From Planococcus glaciei (lineage in GTDB: Bacteria > Bacillota > Bacilli > Bacillales_A > Planococcaceae): a stretch of 41,697 nucleotides of DNA. Each line of letters starts with the position of its first letter. Position 1 is the first letter of the stretch. The DNA lies in contig NZ_FNDC01000022.1 of assembly GCF_900099655.1 (NCBI RefSeq), positions 1 through 41,697 on the forward strand, written 5' to 3'. A model generated the notes under the pieces. The model saw only the letters and a list, made by a program, of their open reading frames with translations, did not search any database and was not told the DNA's origin. The position numbers were made by a program, and so were the translations under genes. Below are positions 23,928-31,108 of this stretch, in pieces.

Positions 23928-26030
23928 TTATTTATTGCTGCTGTTTTTGCCTTTGCCTTTGTTCGGATTAGCTGTTTTGTATTTTACTTCATAAGTGAAT
24001 TCTTTCGCTTCTTTTTGGCCTTCTGCTGCTGCGTAGGAAGTGATCATTTTCACATTTCCTTCGCGAAGCACTTGCTGAAGATCCAATGCTTGTTTGTTCG
24101 TTACATTGAATGGGTCAACATGGAAGACGCGCTGTTGGCCGTTTTTCTTCGTTTGGATGAATGTAGTCGTGAAGTCGACGTATTCACCTTTTAATTGGCC
24201 AAGTGACTGGAACGCATCTGTGGAAGTTCCCGCATCCGAGAAGTTGCCCAGTTTCACGTTTTTCACGAACCAGCCTGGATTATTTGAACCCCAGTCCGTT
24301 AAGTTGCGGAATGAAACCAGAACGTCTTTGCCGGCATATGCTGAAAGGTCAAATGTTTCCGTAGTCCAATCGCTGTTCGTGCCTGTGAATCCTGGTACAT
24401 TTTCTTTGATTGTCGGATAGCCTTCTTCCACTACATCGCTGCGTGTGTTTTCATTTTGAAGAGATGTCCATGTTTCGCCGTTGTCCGTTGAAACCTGCAC
24501 CATTCCAAAATCCCACTGCTCTTCAATGTCGTAGAAATGATCAAACGTCAGTTTTGCATCCGCTGCAGGAACTGTTGCACTAAAGATCAATGCCTGATCC
24601 GCTTCGTCACCGTTATTGGCATGCAGCACTTTAGCATCCGAACCTTTTGGATCCGCTACTGTGCTCCATTGCAATGGAAGGAAATCAACGCCGTCAAATT
24701 CCAATCCGCGGACATCTTTCCCGAAGTTGAATTCTTTAAAGTCGCCGCCCCAAGCTGGAACGCCTTCTTTTTCAAATGTTTTCGCTTTTTCAAAGTCGAC
24801 AGTTTTACCGCGGACACCGGCGCCAACTGGAAGTTCGCGCAAGTCGATGCTGTCGAAGTTGTAGTCGCTGCTCACTTTTGAATCATCTAAAGTCAATGCC
24901 GTCATGAAGTCCTGGTAAACTTCCGTGAATGTTTTGTCAGAACCGTATCGCTTCAACGTTTCGTTGACGCTTGTCATACCTTGGCTCGTTCCATCAACTG
25001 CAAGCTCGCGGATGAATTCTTTGCCGAATTTATCGTACATATAAAGTGTGAACAAGTAAACTTGGCCGTAGTCTGCAATGGTTTCTGGACCAGTTTTTGC
25101 TGTTCCGTGCTCATCCCAGTTGACCAGGGAGTTTTCCGGGTGATCCAGGTAGAAGTTGATCGAACCTTCACCGTGGCCGTATCCGCCAAGGAATTCAGAG
25201 AATGTCGACATCCCTTCGTTCAACCACGTTTCTTCTGCACCGTCGTTATCCGCATGGATCAAATGCTGCAATTCATGGATAGTCGTTGCGAAGAACGTGT
25301 TCTCCAGACGAGTTTCCCATGAGTTGGTATCGATGGTAATGATGTTGCGGTCTGTGTAGTTTTCAAGCGTCTGCCAGAAGAAACCGGCTACAAAGAATGG
25401 ATAAGAAGGATCGTTCCAGCCTTCATCCTGCACGTTGTCGACAAGCATGATCACTTTGTCTGATCCTTCGTAATAATTCTCAGGAAGTCCGACCATACCT
25501 GGCACAGTTGCATTAGAACCATCTAACTTGTCAGGTGTTCCAAAAAACTGTGTCGCTACCGGATACATCTTGCTGTCGAACTCAGTGCGCAATTTATCGA
25601 CTTGCGCTTGTGTTACCACGTCAGCTGGTTTCGGGTTTTTCGGTCCATATGCCAGATCATTGGCTACCCAAATTTCTACATTATCGCCGATGCTGCGAAG
25701 CGTGAATTCTTTAAATGAAAGGTTGCGGTCAAGGAAAAGCTTTGTGCCGTGGTCTTCTGTGAACGTGCTGTCAGCTTTCGAATCGGTTGCTCCTGCATTC
25801 ACTTCATCAGCTTGCGCTTTAATCTTTTTATCTGCTTCCTTTTGGAATTCAGGATCCAATGTTAACTGGTTTAAATGCTGATCGATGTCGATCTTGTTAT
25901 CGTATTTTGCCGTGTTCCAGTTGGATGTGGATGGAACCGGTTCTACTGGCGCTGCCGCTGCTGCCGGTACCAGTAATGACAATGTAAGTGCACTAGCTGA
26001 TAGGACCGAAGCCCATTTACTCATTTTCAT
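23928..26030 (-). CDS. Secreted zinc metallopeptidase with C-terminal beta domain
   Basis: This 700-residue exported protein has a signal peptide (KWASVLSASALTLSLLVPA, cleavage near AAAA-APVEP at about residue 27). The catalytic domain holds HELQH (residues 252-256) and then EETWLNEGMS, where the Glu in WLNEG is the likely third zinc ligand. This layout fits gluzincin-type secreted peptidases related to the M6 and M30 families; I do not assign one. A C-terminal module (about 440-620) with DFGMVQVSTDNGETWTSL is like the MAM/immunoreactive domain of immune inhibitor A. The tail is lysine/asparagine-rich. GGGGG lies 8 nt upstream of the ATG. Its role is probably protein scavenging outside the cell. 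Confidence 0.82.
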   Translation of the reverse strand: MKMSKWASVLSASALTLSLLVPAAAAAPVEPVPSTSNWNTAKYDNKIDIDQHLNQLTLDPEFQKEADKKIKAQADEVNAGATDSKADSTFTEDHGTKLFLDRNLSFKEFTLRSIGDNVEIWVANDLAYGPKNPKPADVVTQAQVDKLRTEFDSKMYPVATQFFGTPDKLDGSNATVPGMVGLPENYYEGSDKVIMLVDNVQDEGWNDPSYPFFVAGFFWQTLENYTDRNIITIDTNSWETRLENTFFATTIHELQHLIHADNDGAEETWLNEGMSTFSEFLGGYGHGEGSINFYLDHPENSLVNWDEHGTAKTGPETIADYGQVYLFTLYMYDKFGKEFIRELAVDGTSQGMTSVNETLKRYGSDKTFTEVYQDFMTALTLDDSKVSSDYNFDSIDLRELPVGAGVRGKTVDFEKAKTFEKEGVPAWGGDFKEFNFGKDVRGLEFDGVDFLPLQWSTVADPKGSDAKVLHANNGDEADQALIFSATVPAADAKLTFDHFYDIEEQWDFGMVQVSTDNGETWTSLQNENTRSDVVEEGYPTIKENVPGFTGTNSDWTTETFDLSAYAGKDVLVSFRNLTDWGSNNPGWFVKNVKLGNFSDAGTSTDAFQSLGQLKGEYVDFTTTFIQTKKNGQQRVFHVDPFNVTNKQALDLQQVLREGNVKMITSYAAAEGQKEAKEFTYEVKYKTANPNKGKGKNSSNK

Positions 26031-26046
26031 GTTGTTTTCCCCCTAT

Positions 26047-26097
26047 GAATTGTCAGAATCTTATCACTAAATAAGATATTAACATGTTTGACAATTC
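26047..26097 (-). promoter_or_regulatory. Nested dyad in the metallopeptidase upstream region
   Basis: An outer inverted repeat, GAATTGTC (26047-26054) and GACAATTC (26090-26097), encloses a second perfect one, ATCTTAT (26058-26064) and ATAAGAT (26071-26077). The block ends 17 bp before the ATG, so it would fold in the mRNA leader or bind a regulator. The whole upstream stretch is AT-rich, which raises the chance of fortuitous dyads. Confidence 0.4.
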
Positions 26098-26115
26098 AGA
26101 AGAATATGCCGATTG

Positions 26116-26140
26116 TTATATTTCGCATATCGAAATATAA
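26116..26140 (-). promoter_or_regulatory. Perfect 10-bp dyad, possible operator of the metallopeptidase gene
   Basis: TTATATTTCG (26116-26125) and CGAAATATAA (26131-26140) form a perfect inverted repeat around CATAT, about 90-110 bp before the ATG. A helix-turn-helix dimer could bind it. I found no good promoter around it to fix its role. Confidence 0.45.
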
Positions 26141-26205
26141 GGAATTGTTATCTACAAAATTACCCATTTAATAAAATTATTTGATATTTTTAATAAAATA
26201 ACGGT

Positions 26206-26242
26206 TTAGAAAAAAAAAAAAAACCGCCAAGAGGGCGGTTTT
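26206..26242 (-). terminator. Intrinsic terminator of the yrrT-luxS-mccAB run
   Basis: AAAACCGCC (26220-26228) pairs with GGCGGTTTT (26234-26242). The long A run at 26209-26223 reads as a T tract on the minus strand, just after the mccB stop codon. Confidence 0.9.
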
Positions 26243-26247
26243 ACCAA

Positions 26248-27381
26248 TTATTTCAATGCATTTGTTAAATCTTCGATTAAATCTTCTGCGTCTTCAATGC
26301 CTACCGAAATACGTACCAAGCCTTCCAAAATTCCAAGTTCTGCACGGCGTTCCACTGGAATTGATGCGTGCGTCATCTGTGCTGGAACAGAAATCAGGCT
26401 TTCTACCGCACCTAAGCTTTCAGCAAGTGTGAAGTATTTCAGTTTCGCCAATAATTCATCCGCTTTTTCTTTGCTGCCCACATCAAACGAAATCATGGCG
26501 CCAAAACCGGTCGCCTGTTTTTTCATTAATTCGTGGCCGGTATGTGTTGGCAAGCCTGGATAGATCACGGCATTTACCGCTTCATGCTGATCCAGGAATT
26601 CGGCGATTTTCTGAGCGTTTGAAACTGCTTCTTCCATGCGGATGCCAAGCGTTTTCAAGCCGCGGATCAATAACCATGAATCTTGTGGCCCTAATATTGC
26701 GCCGACAGAGTTCTGGACGAAATGAAGCTCTTCTGCCAATTCGGCTGAATTAACGACAACCAGTCCAGCGACAACGTCACTGTGCCCGCCGATGTATTTC
26801 GTCGCGCTATGCAGGACAATATCTGCGCCGAGTTTGATCGGGCTTTGCAAATAAGGCGTCATGAAGGTGTTATCGACAATCGTCAGCATATTCTTCGATT
26901 TCGCAAAAGCTGAAACTTGTTCGATATCCGTTACTTTCAATAAAGGATTTGTCGGTGTTTCAATGAAAATCGCTTTTGTGTTTTCTTTGACTGCTGCTTT
27001 TACTGCCTCTAAGTCGCCTGTATCCACAAACGTGAATTCGAGGCCGAAGCGGTTTAGGACTTTATTGACAACACGGTATGTACCGCCGTAAACGTCGTCC
27101 GTCAAAATGATATGGTCGCCCGCTGAAAACAGCATCATGACCGAAGAAATAGCTGCCATCCCTGAACCGAATGCAAAGCCGGCATGGCCGTATTCTACGT
27201 CTGCAATCAATTCTTCCAGTGCGTGGCGCGTCGGGTTCCCGGTGCGGGAGTATTCATAGCCTTTGAACTTGCCGACTGCTTCCTGCTTGTACGTACTTAC
27301 TTGATAAATCGGTGTGGAGACTGCTCCAGTCGCTTCGTCTCCAAAAATTCCGCCATGAATTAATCTTGTTTTTGGTTTCAT
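26248..27381 (-). CDS. mccB: Cystathionine gamma-lyase / homocysteine gamma-lyase
   Basis: This 377-residue PLP enzyme of the Cys/Met metabolism family splits cystathionine to cysteine, 2-oxobutyrate and ammonia, completing reverse transsulfuration. The PLP lysine is Lys195 in HSATKYIGGHSD; YEYSRTGNPTRHALE and GSGMAAISS are family signatures. The context (mccA upstream, luxS and yrrT before it) supports the lyase over cystathionine gamma-synthase. AGGAGG lies 7 nt before the ATG. It is the last gene of the run. Confidence 0.9.
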   Translation of the reverse strand: MKPKTRLIHGGIFGDEATGAVSTPIYQVSTYKQEAVGKFKGYEYSRTGNPTRHALEELIADVEYGHAGFAFGSGMAAISSVMMLFSAGDHIILTDDVYGGTYRVVNKVLNRFGLEFTFVDTGDLEAVKAAVKENTKAIFIETPTNPLLKVTDIEQVSAFAKSKNMLTIVDNTFMTPYLQSPIKLGADIVLHSATKYIGGHSDVVAGLVVVNSAELAEELHFVQNSVGAILGPQDSWLLIRGLKTLGIRMEEAVSNAQKIAEFLDQHEAVNAVIYPGLPTHTGHELMKKQATGFGAMISFDVGSKEKADELLAKLKYFTLAESLGAVESLISVPAQMTHASIPVERRAELGILEGLVRISVGIEDAEDLIEDLTNALK

Positions 27382-27392
27382 GAATGATCCTC

Positions 27393-28313
27393 CTAAAATG
27401 TTCTTCCGTAAATGTTCTGGCTCATATAACGTTCGCTCGAATCAGCAAAAACGGTCACGATATGGCTTCCGGGCTTTGCCGTTTCCGCTTCTCTCATTGC
27501 GGCTACAAATGCAGCACCCGATGAACTGCCAACAAGCAATCCTTCTTTTCTCGCCAACTCTCCAACTGCTGCAAACGCTTCTTTATCTAAAATCGTATGG
27601 ATGGAATTGAAATGCGTTCGGTCCATGTAATCCGGCAAAAACTCCATGCCGATGCCTTCGGTCAAATGCGGCCCTGATTCGCCGCCGTTGATGGTTGAGC
27701 CTTCCGGTTCCACAATAACGGTTTTAATCGCTTCGTTTTTGGCTTTCAGAAATTTGGATGTTCCGGCAAACGTGCCGCCGGACCCTGCTCCTGCCACAAA
27801 GACATCGATATTGCCATCAAGCGCTTCCCACAGTTCCGGGCCAAGCGTGCGGACATACGTATCCGGATTCGCCGGATTGGAAAACTGCGACGGTGAAAAG
27901 GCATTTTGCTGCTCGGCCAGTTCATTGGCTTTCGCAATGGCGCCTTTCATGCCCAGTTCAGTTGGTGTATTGATCACTTCAGCGCCAAGCGCGCGCATTA
28001 AGGATTGTTTTTCCTGGCTGAATTTTTCCGGTACCACAAACTTCACCTGGTAGCCTTTGCCGATTGCTGCAAGCGCCAAGCCGATGCCGGTATTGCCGGC
28101 CGTCGGTTCGATCATCGTCCCGCCCGGTTTCAAGACTCCCCGGCGTTCCGCGTCCTCAATCAAAGAAACACCCAGGCGGTCTTTCACGCTGCCGCCTGGA
28201 TTGAAAAATTCTAATTTAGCAAAGATGCGGCAATTGTTCGGAATGTCGACATGCGTCAATTCCAATAAAGGTGTATTGCCAATCAACTGTTGGATTTCGG
28301 TTGCAAATTTCAT
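27393..28313 (-). CDS. mccA: O-acetylserine-dependent cystathionine beta-synthase
   Basis: This 306-residue PLP enzyme of the cysteine synthase fold condenses O-acetylserine (or serine) with homocysteine to form cystathionine. The PLP lysine is Lys44 in NPGGSVKDRLG, followed by EPTAGNTGIGLA. Most cysteine synthases have TSGNTG at that spot, and the alanine form occurs in the MccA (YrhA) group. The partner mccB 11 bp downstream and luxS upstream confirm the role. The start at 28313 has AAGGAG 7 nt upstream; a nearer ATG at 28319 is too close to it. Confidence 0.88.
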   Translation of the reverse strand: MKFATEIQQLIGNTPLLELTHVDIPNNCRIFAKLEFFNPGGSVKDRLGVSLIEDAERRGVLKPGGTMIEPTAGNTGIGLALAAIGKGYQVKFVVPEKFSQEKQSLMRALGAEVINTPTELGMKGAIAKANELAEQQNAFSPSQFSNPANPDTYVRTLGPELWEALDGNIDVFVAGAGSGGTFAGTSKFLKAKNEAIKTVIVEPEGSTINGGESGPHLTEGIGMEFLPDYMDRTHFNSIHTILDKEAFAAVGELARKEGLLVGSSSGAAFVAAMREAETAKPGSHIVTVFADSSERYMSQNIYGRTF

Positions 28314-28324
28314 TCCCATTCTCC

Positions 28325-28798
28325 TTAAACAGTTTCTTCGGCAAATACTTGGCGCCATTCATCTTTTTTCGCCAGCATTTCACGCGCCAATTCTTTTGCG
28401 CCTTCTAAGCTGTGGCTAGCTGCCCAGCCGCATTGCACTTCGTTGCAGGCCGGCACTTCGTCCGCTGCAATGACATCTTTTAATGTGTTTTCCAAAATGC
28501 GCAAAATGTCTTCGAAATCATCATGGTTGATAACGGACAAATAATACCCTGTCTGGCAGCCCATCGGCCCAATATCAACGATTTGGTCGGAATGGTTGCG
28601 GCTGTGTTCCGCCATCATGTGCTCAAGTGAGTGAAGCGCGGGCATATCCATATGCTCTTTGTTCGGCTGTTTGAAACGGATGTCGTATTTACGGATTGTG
28701 TCGCCGTTAGATCCTGTTTTTTCCCCGGCTAAACGTACATATGGTGCTACCACTTTCGTATGGTCCAGGTTGAAGCTTTCTACATTCATTTTTTTCAT
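28325..28798 (-). CDS. luxS: S-ribosylhomocysteine lyase
   Basis: This 157-residue metalloenzyme cleaves S-ribosylhomocysteine to homocysteine and 4,5-dihydroxypentanedione, the source of autoinducer-2. Metal ligands are His56, His60 (in [10 protein letters not shown]) and Cys123 ([10 protein letters not shown]); Cys81 in GPMGCQTG and Glu59 are the catalytic residues. All are present, so it is likely active. The start at 28798 has AAGGAG 9 nt upstream; an in-frame extension to 28840 has no site and enters repeat R2. Directly followed by mccA (11 bp), it feeds homocysteine into cystathionine synthesis. Confidence 0.95.
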   Translation of the reverse strand: MKKMNVESFNLDHTKVVAPYVRLAGEKTGSNGDTIRKYDIRFKQPNKEHMDMPALHSLEHMMAEHSRNHSDQIVDIGPMGCQTGYYLSVINHDDFEDILRILENTLKDVIAADEVPACNEVQCGWAASHSLEGAKELAREMLAKKDEWRQVFAEETV

Positions 28799-28849
28799 GA
28801 ATCTCGACTCCTTATAAGTTGAATTTAATGTTCCAGGCATCAGCAGCCA

Positions 28850-29120
28850 GCTTAACGGCCGCTTTCGCTTTTCTTCGTGTCCAGTTTCGGCGCCTAGCTC
28901 CTCGGGTCGCTTCAGACTTACCTACGATGGCAAAGTGCGCCCTCACCTGCAAGTCTTCTAGCGCTTGTCGGGACTGAGCAGGCGCCTCAACCTTTCTTTG
29001 TCCAGACTCCATCGGCCAGATTCTCGGGACATAAGCCAACTCGGCTGTGCGGCAAAGAGCGCCGCTTCGCCAATCTGTCTTATGCCTTTCGAATCTTAAC
29101 GGCCGCTTCCGCTTTTCTTA
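28850..29120. repeat. Modular intergenic repeat R2 between yrrT and luxS
   Basis: The TTTTCTT part of the box recurs near 28869, 28992 and 29113, giving units of about 123 and 121 bp. Unit order is type B (ATGGCAAAGTGCGCC) then type A (ACATAAGCCAACTCGGCTGT), the reverse of R1. Both ends carry the same CTTAACGGCCGCTT(T/C)CGC sequence. The last 10-11 codons and TAA stop of yrrT lie in or next to its right end. It splits what is otherwise a tight yrrT-luxS-mccA-mccB run. Confidence 0.8.
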
Positions 29121-29746
29121 GTCGCGTTTATTAACCAAACATACCCGTTCAGTTGGGTGAACTCAACTGAAAAGCCTGCTGCTTCGATTAATTCTTTCAT
29201 GGCCGGCAATGTGGTGTAGTATTCCCGGTTCAAATCTTCCACCAGGTTAACATATCCGCGCGATGCTTCAAAATCCACTTTCTGCTGTTTGGCTTGGAGC
29301 GATTCGAATACCGTATCGGCGAATACCACTTTCCCGCCGGCTGGCAGTTTTTCCGCGTACAAACGGAAAGCCTGGGCTTTTTCTTCATCTGTTAAATGGT
29401 GGAAAGCGTAAGTGCTGACAAAGGTCTTCGCTTCAATTTTATCATCAAATTGAAGAAAATCCCCGTCTACCAATGTTAAATCCGGCAGTTTTTCTGCCGT
29501 TACTTGACGCATGGCTTCATTCGGCTCGATTCCTGTCACTTGGAGTCCGCGTGCCAGCAATTTCTCTGTTAGATTGCCTGTGCCAACCCCAAATTCCACT
29601 ACTGGGCTGATGGCTAGATCAGCGACCGCTTGCAGTATTTCATCGTATTTCACGAAAACATCTTCGTATTCTTTATCTTTTCCATATACTGAATCGTCGT
29701 ATGTGTGAACCCATTCATCAAATATTTCTACAAACTCGCGTCCCAT
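29096..29746 (-). CDS. yrrT: Class I SAM-dependent methyltransferase YrrT
   Basis: This 216-residue methyltransferase has the SAM-binding motif VEFGVGTGNLTEKLL (about residues 48-63), the acidic GIEPNEAMRQ segment, and DGDFLQF. It matches the YrrT family of uncharacterised enzymes placed at the head of the mtnN-mccAB operon in B. subtilis, where the product SAH feeds homocysteine recycling. Its substrate is unknown. Its final residues KKSGSGR and stop are encoded by the end of repeat R2 rather than family-conserved sequence. GGGGC lies 7-10 nt upstream of the ATG, a weak ribosome site. Confidence 0.85.
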   Translation of the reverse strand: MGREFVEIFDEWVHTYDDSVYGKDKEYEDVFVKYDEILQAVADLAISPVVEFGVGTGNLTEKLLARGLQVTGIEPNEAMRQVTAEKLPDLTLVDGDFLQFDDKIEAKTFVSTYAFHHLTDEEKAQAFRLYAEKLPAGGKVVFADTVFESLQAKQQKVDFEASRGYVNLVEDLNREYYTTLPAMKELIEAAGFSVEFTQLNGYVWLINATKKSGSGR

Positions 29747-29774
29747 TCTAGTTGCCCCTTTAAGTGCTTATTTT

Positions 29775-29803
29775 ATAAAACCAATAGCCTTACTAGGTTT
29801 TAT
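29775..29803. promoter_or_regulatory. Dyad upstream of yrrT, possible cysteine-regulator site
   Basis: ATAAAACC (29775-29782) and GGTTTTAT (29796-29803) form a perfect 8-bp inverted repeat with a 13-bp spacer, about 30-57 bp before the yrrT start. In B. subtilis the yrrT operon is controlled by CymR, and an AT-rich dyad fits that kind of site, but I cannot match its consensus reliably. Confidence 0.4.
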
Positions 29804-29816
29804 TTATACCATATTT

Positions 29817-29855
29817 AAGAAGGCGTTTCAACTTTCTGAAACGCCTTCTTAAATT
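29817..29855. terminator. Perfect 14-bp hairpin between the yczE-type gene and yrrT
   Basis: Bases 29817-29830 pair perfectly with 29837-29850 around a 6-nt loop. The stem abuts the yczE-type stop codon on the minus strand, where the following sequence is only weakly T-rich. The T tract is better on the plus strand (ATTTTT). It most likely ends the minus-strand gene, but the polarity is uncertain. Confidence 0.55.
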
Positions 29856-30490
29856 TTTAGAACGGGCGGGATACTGTCTTTTTTATCAATGATTTTCTTA
29901 AGCAGCCGTTCAAATTGAGGCAATGAAATTTGAACGATTCTGCCAGTCAGTAAAGCGACTGCAACTGTGCCAATACCGACCGGTCCACCGAGCAGCCAGC
30001 CGATAAAGGCAACTGTAATTTCAATTCCGGCACGGACGATGGTTATGCTGAGACCGGTCTTTTCAACGAGAATCAGCATCAAGCTGTCACGCGGGCCTGC
30101 GCCGATTCTTGGTGATACATAAAGGCCGACGCCATAACCGGATATAGTAATGCCGACAAGAAAAATCAGGACTTGGCCGATCAGCGTTTCAATGTCGGGA
30201 ATCATCCAGTTAAAAATGTCGATGAAAATCCCGACCAGCAGCATATTCAGGAATGTGCCGATCTGAGGGAGTTTCCGGGTAAACAGCATCGTCGAGACGA
30301 TTACTGCCAAACCGACGATAATGGCCCATGTTCCAATTGTCAGGCCGAAGTTTTTATGGAGGCCGACATTCAATACATCCCAAGGGCTGATTCCAAGCTT
30401 ATCTGCTTTGATAATCATTGTGAATCCTAAAGCCAAAACAATCAGGCCGCTAATAAAAAACAGCCAGCGGTAAAAAAATGCACGCCCCAT
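29849..30490 (-). CDS. YczE/YitT-like membrane protein
   Basis: This 213-residue polytopic membrane protein has five to six helices and belongs to the YczE/YyaS/YitT-type group of uncharacterised membrane proteins. Helix 1 begins at residue 7, and SPWDVLNVGL, GYGVGLYVSPRIGAGPRDSLM and GPVGIGTVAVALLTGRIVQ are the conserved blocks. The start at 30490 has GAAGG 6 nt upstream; an ATG at 30496 touches that site. Downstream is a hairpin. No transporter substrate is known. It may be read together with or separately from the ybaK-type gene, which has its own terminator before it. Confidence 0.75.
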   Translation of the reverse strand: MGRAFFYRWLFFISGLIVLALGFTMIIKADKLGISPWDVLNVGLHKNFGLTIGTWAIIVGLAVIVSTMLFTRKLPQIGTFLNMLLVGIFIDIFNWMIPDIETLIGQVLIFLVGITISGYGVGLYVSPRIGAGPRDSLMLILVEKTGLSITIVRAGIEITVAFIGWLLGGPVGIGTVAVALLTGRIVQISLPQFERLLKKIIDKKDSIPPVLKI

Positions 30491-30516
30491 TGCCATCCTT
30501 CTTTCTGTTATGTACT

Positions 30517-30556
30517 AATAAAAAACCATCCATTCCCAAATGAACGGATGGTTTTT
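30517..30556 (-). terminator. Intrinsic terminator of the ybaK-type gene
   Basis: AAAAACCATCC (30521-30531) pairs with GGATGGTTTTT (30546-30556), with one further mismatched pair at the inner end. T-rich sequence lies on both strands. Confidence 0.85.
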
Positions 30557-30564
30557 ATTCCTGC

Positions 30565-31050
30565 TTATACAACTATAATAGCGGCATAGCGCCCGTGGAC
30601 CACTTCGACCAAGTCGGCAGGCGCCAGTTTCAGCTGCATGCCGATTTTCCCCGCGGAGACGATGATGTCTTCCAAGCCTTGCGCTTGTTCAGCAACAAAC
30701 GTTGGAAATAGCTTCTTCATCCCCAGCGGTGAACAGCCGCCGCGGATATAGCCGGTCAATGCCAAAATGTCTTTCACTGGCACCATTTCAATCTTTTTTT
30801 CACCGGCTGCTTTTGCTGCAGCCTTTAAATCAAGTTCTTCTGCTACCGGAATCACAAAGACGTAATTTTGTTTTGAACTACCGGCAGCGACTAAGGTTTT
30901 GTAGACAGTTTCCGGCGGATAACCGATTTTAGCCGCCACTGAAACACCGTCAATCTTGCCGTCTTCCGGATCATATTGCAGCACTTCATGCGCTATTTTC
31001 TCTTTATCGAGTATTCGTGCTGCATTGGTTTTTGTGATTTTTTTCGCCAT
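30565..31050 (-). CDS. ybaK: YbaK/EbsC family Cys-tRNA(Pro) deacylase
   Basis: This 161-residue INS-domain editing protein hydrolyses misacylated Cys-tRNA(Pro). The family pattern is present: KTNAARILDKEKIAHEV at the start, VYKTLVAAGSSKQNYVFVIP with the conserved Lys of the active site, and GYIRGGCSPLGMKKLFPT, the loop with the GxxPxG-like turn. It is a free-standing domain, not part of prolyl-tRNA synthetase. The ATG lies beyond the topB gene, about 60 bp from its end, so topB and this gene may be co-transcribed. No clear ribosome site is stronger than the AGGTG just upstream. Confidence 0.87.
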   Translation of the reverse strand: MAKKITKTNAARILDKEKIAHEVLQYDPEDGKIDGVSVAAKIGYPPETVYKTLVAAGSSKQNYVFVIPVAEELDLKAAAKAAGEKKIEMVPVKDILALTGYIRGGCSPLGMKKLFPTFVAEQAQGLEDIIVSAGKIGMQLKLAPADLVEVVHGRYAAIIVV

Positions 31051-31108
31051 GGGCTACACCTCTGTCTCATCTGCATGCCATTAGCATAGCACCATTTTCA
31101 GAATCTTT

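Noticed and set aside
29817..29855. A plus-strand small gene ending at the 14-bp hairpin
   Set aside because: No credible reading frame lies upstream on the plus strand; the hairpin is treated as the end of the minus-strand membrane protein gene.
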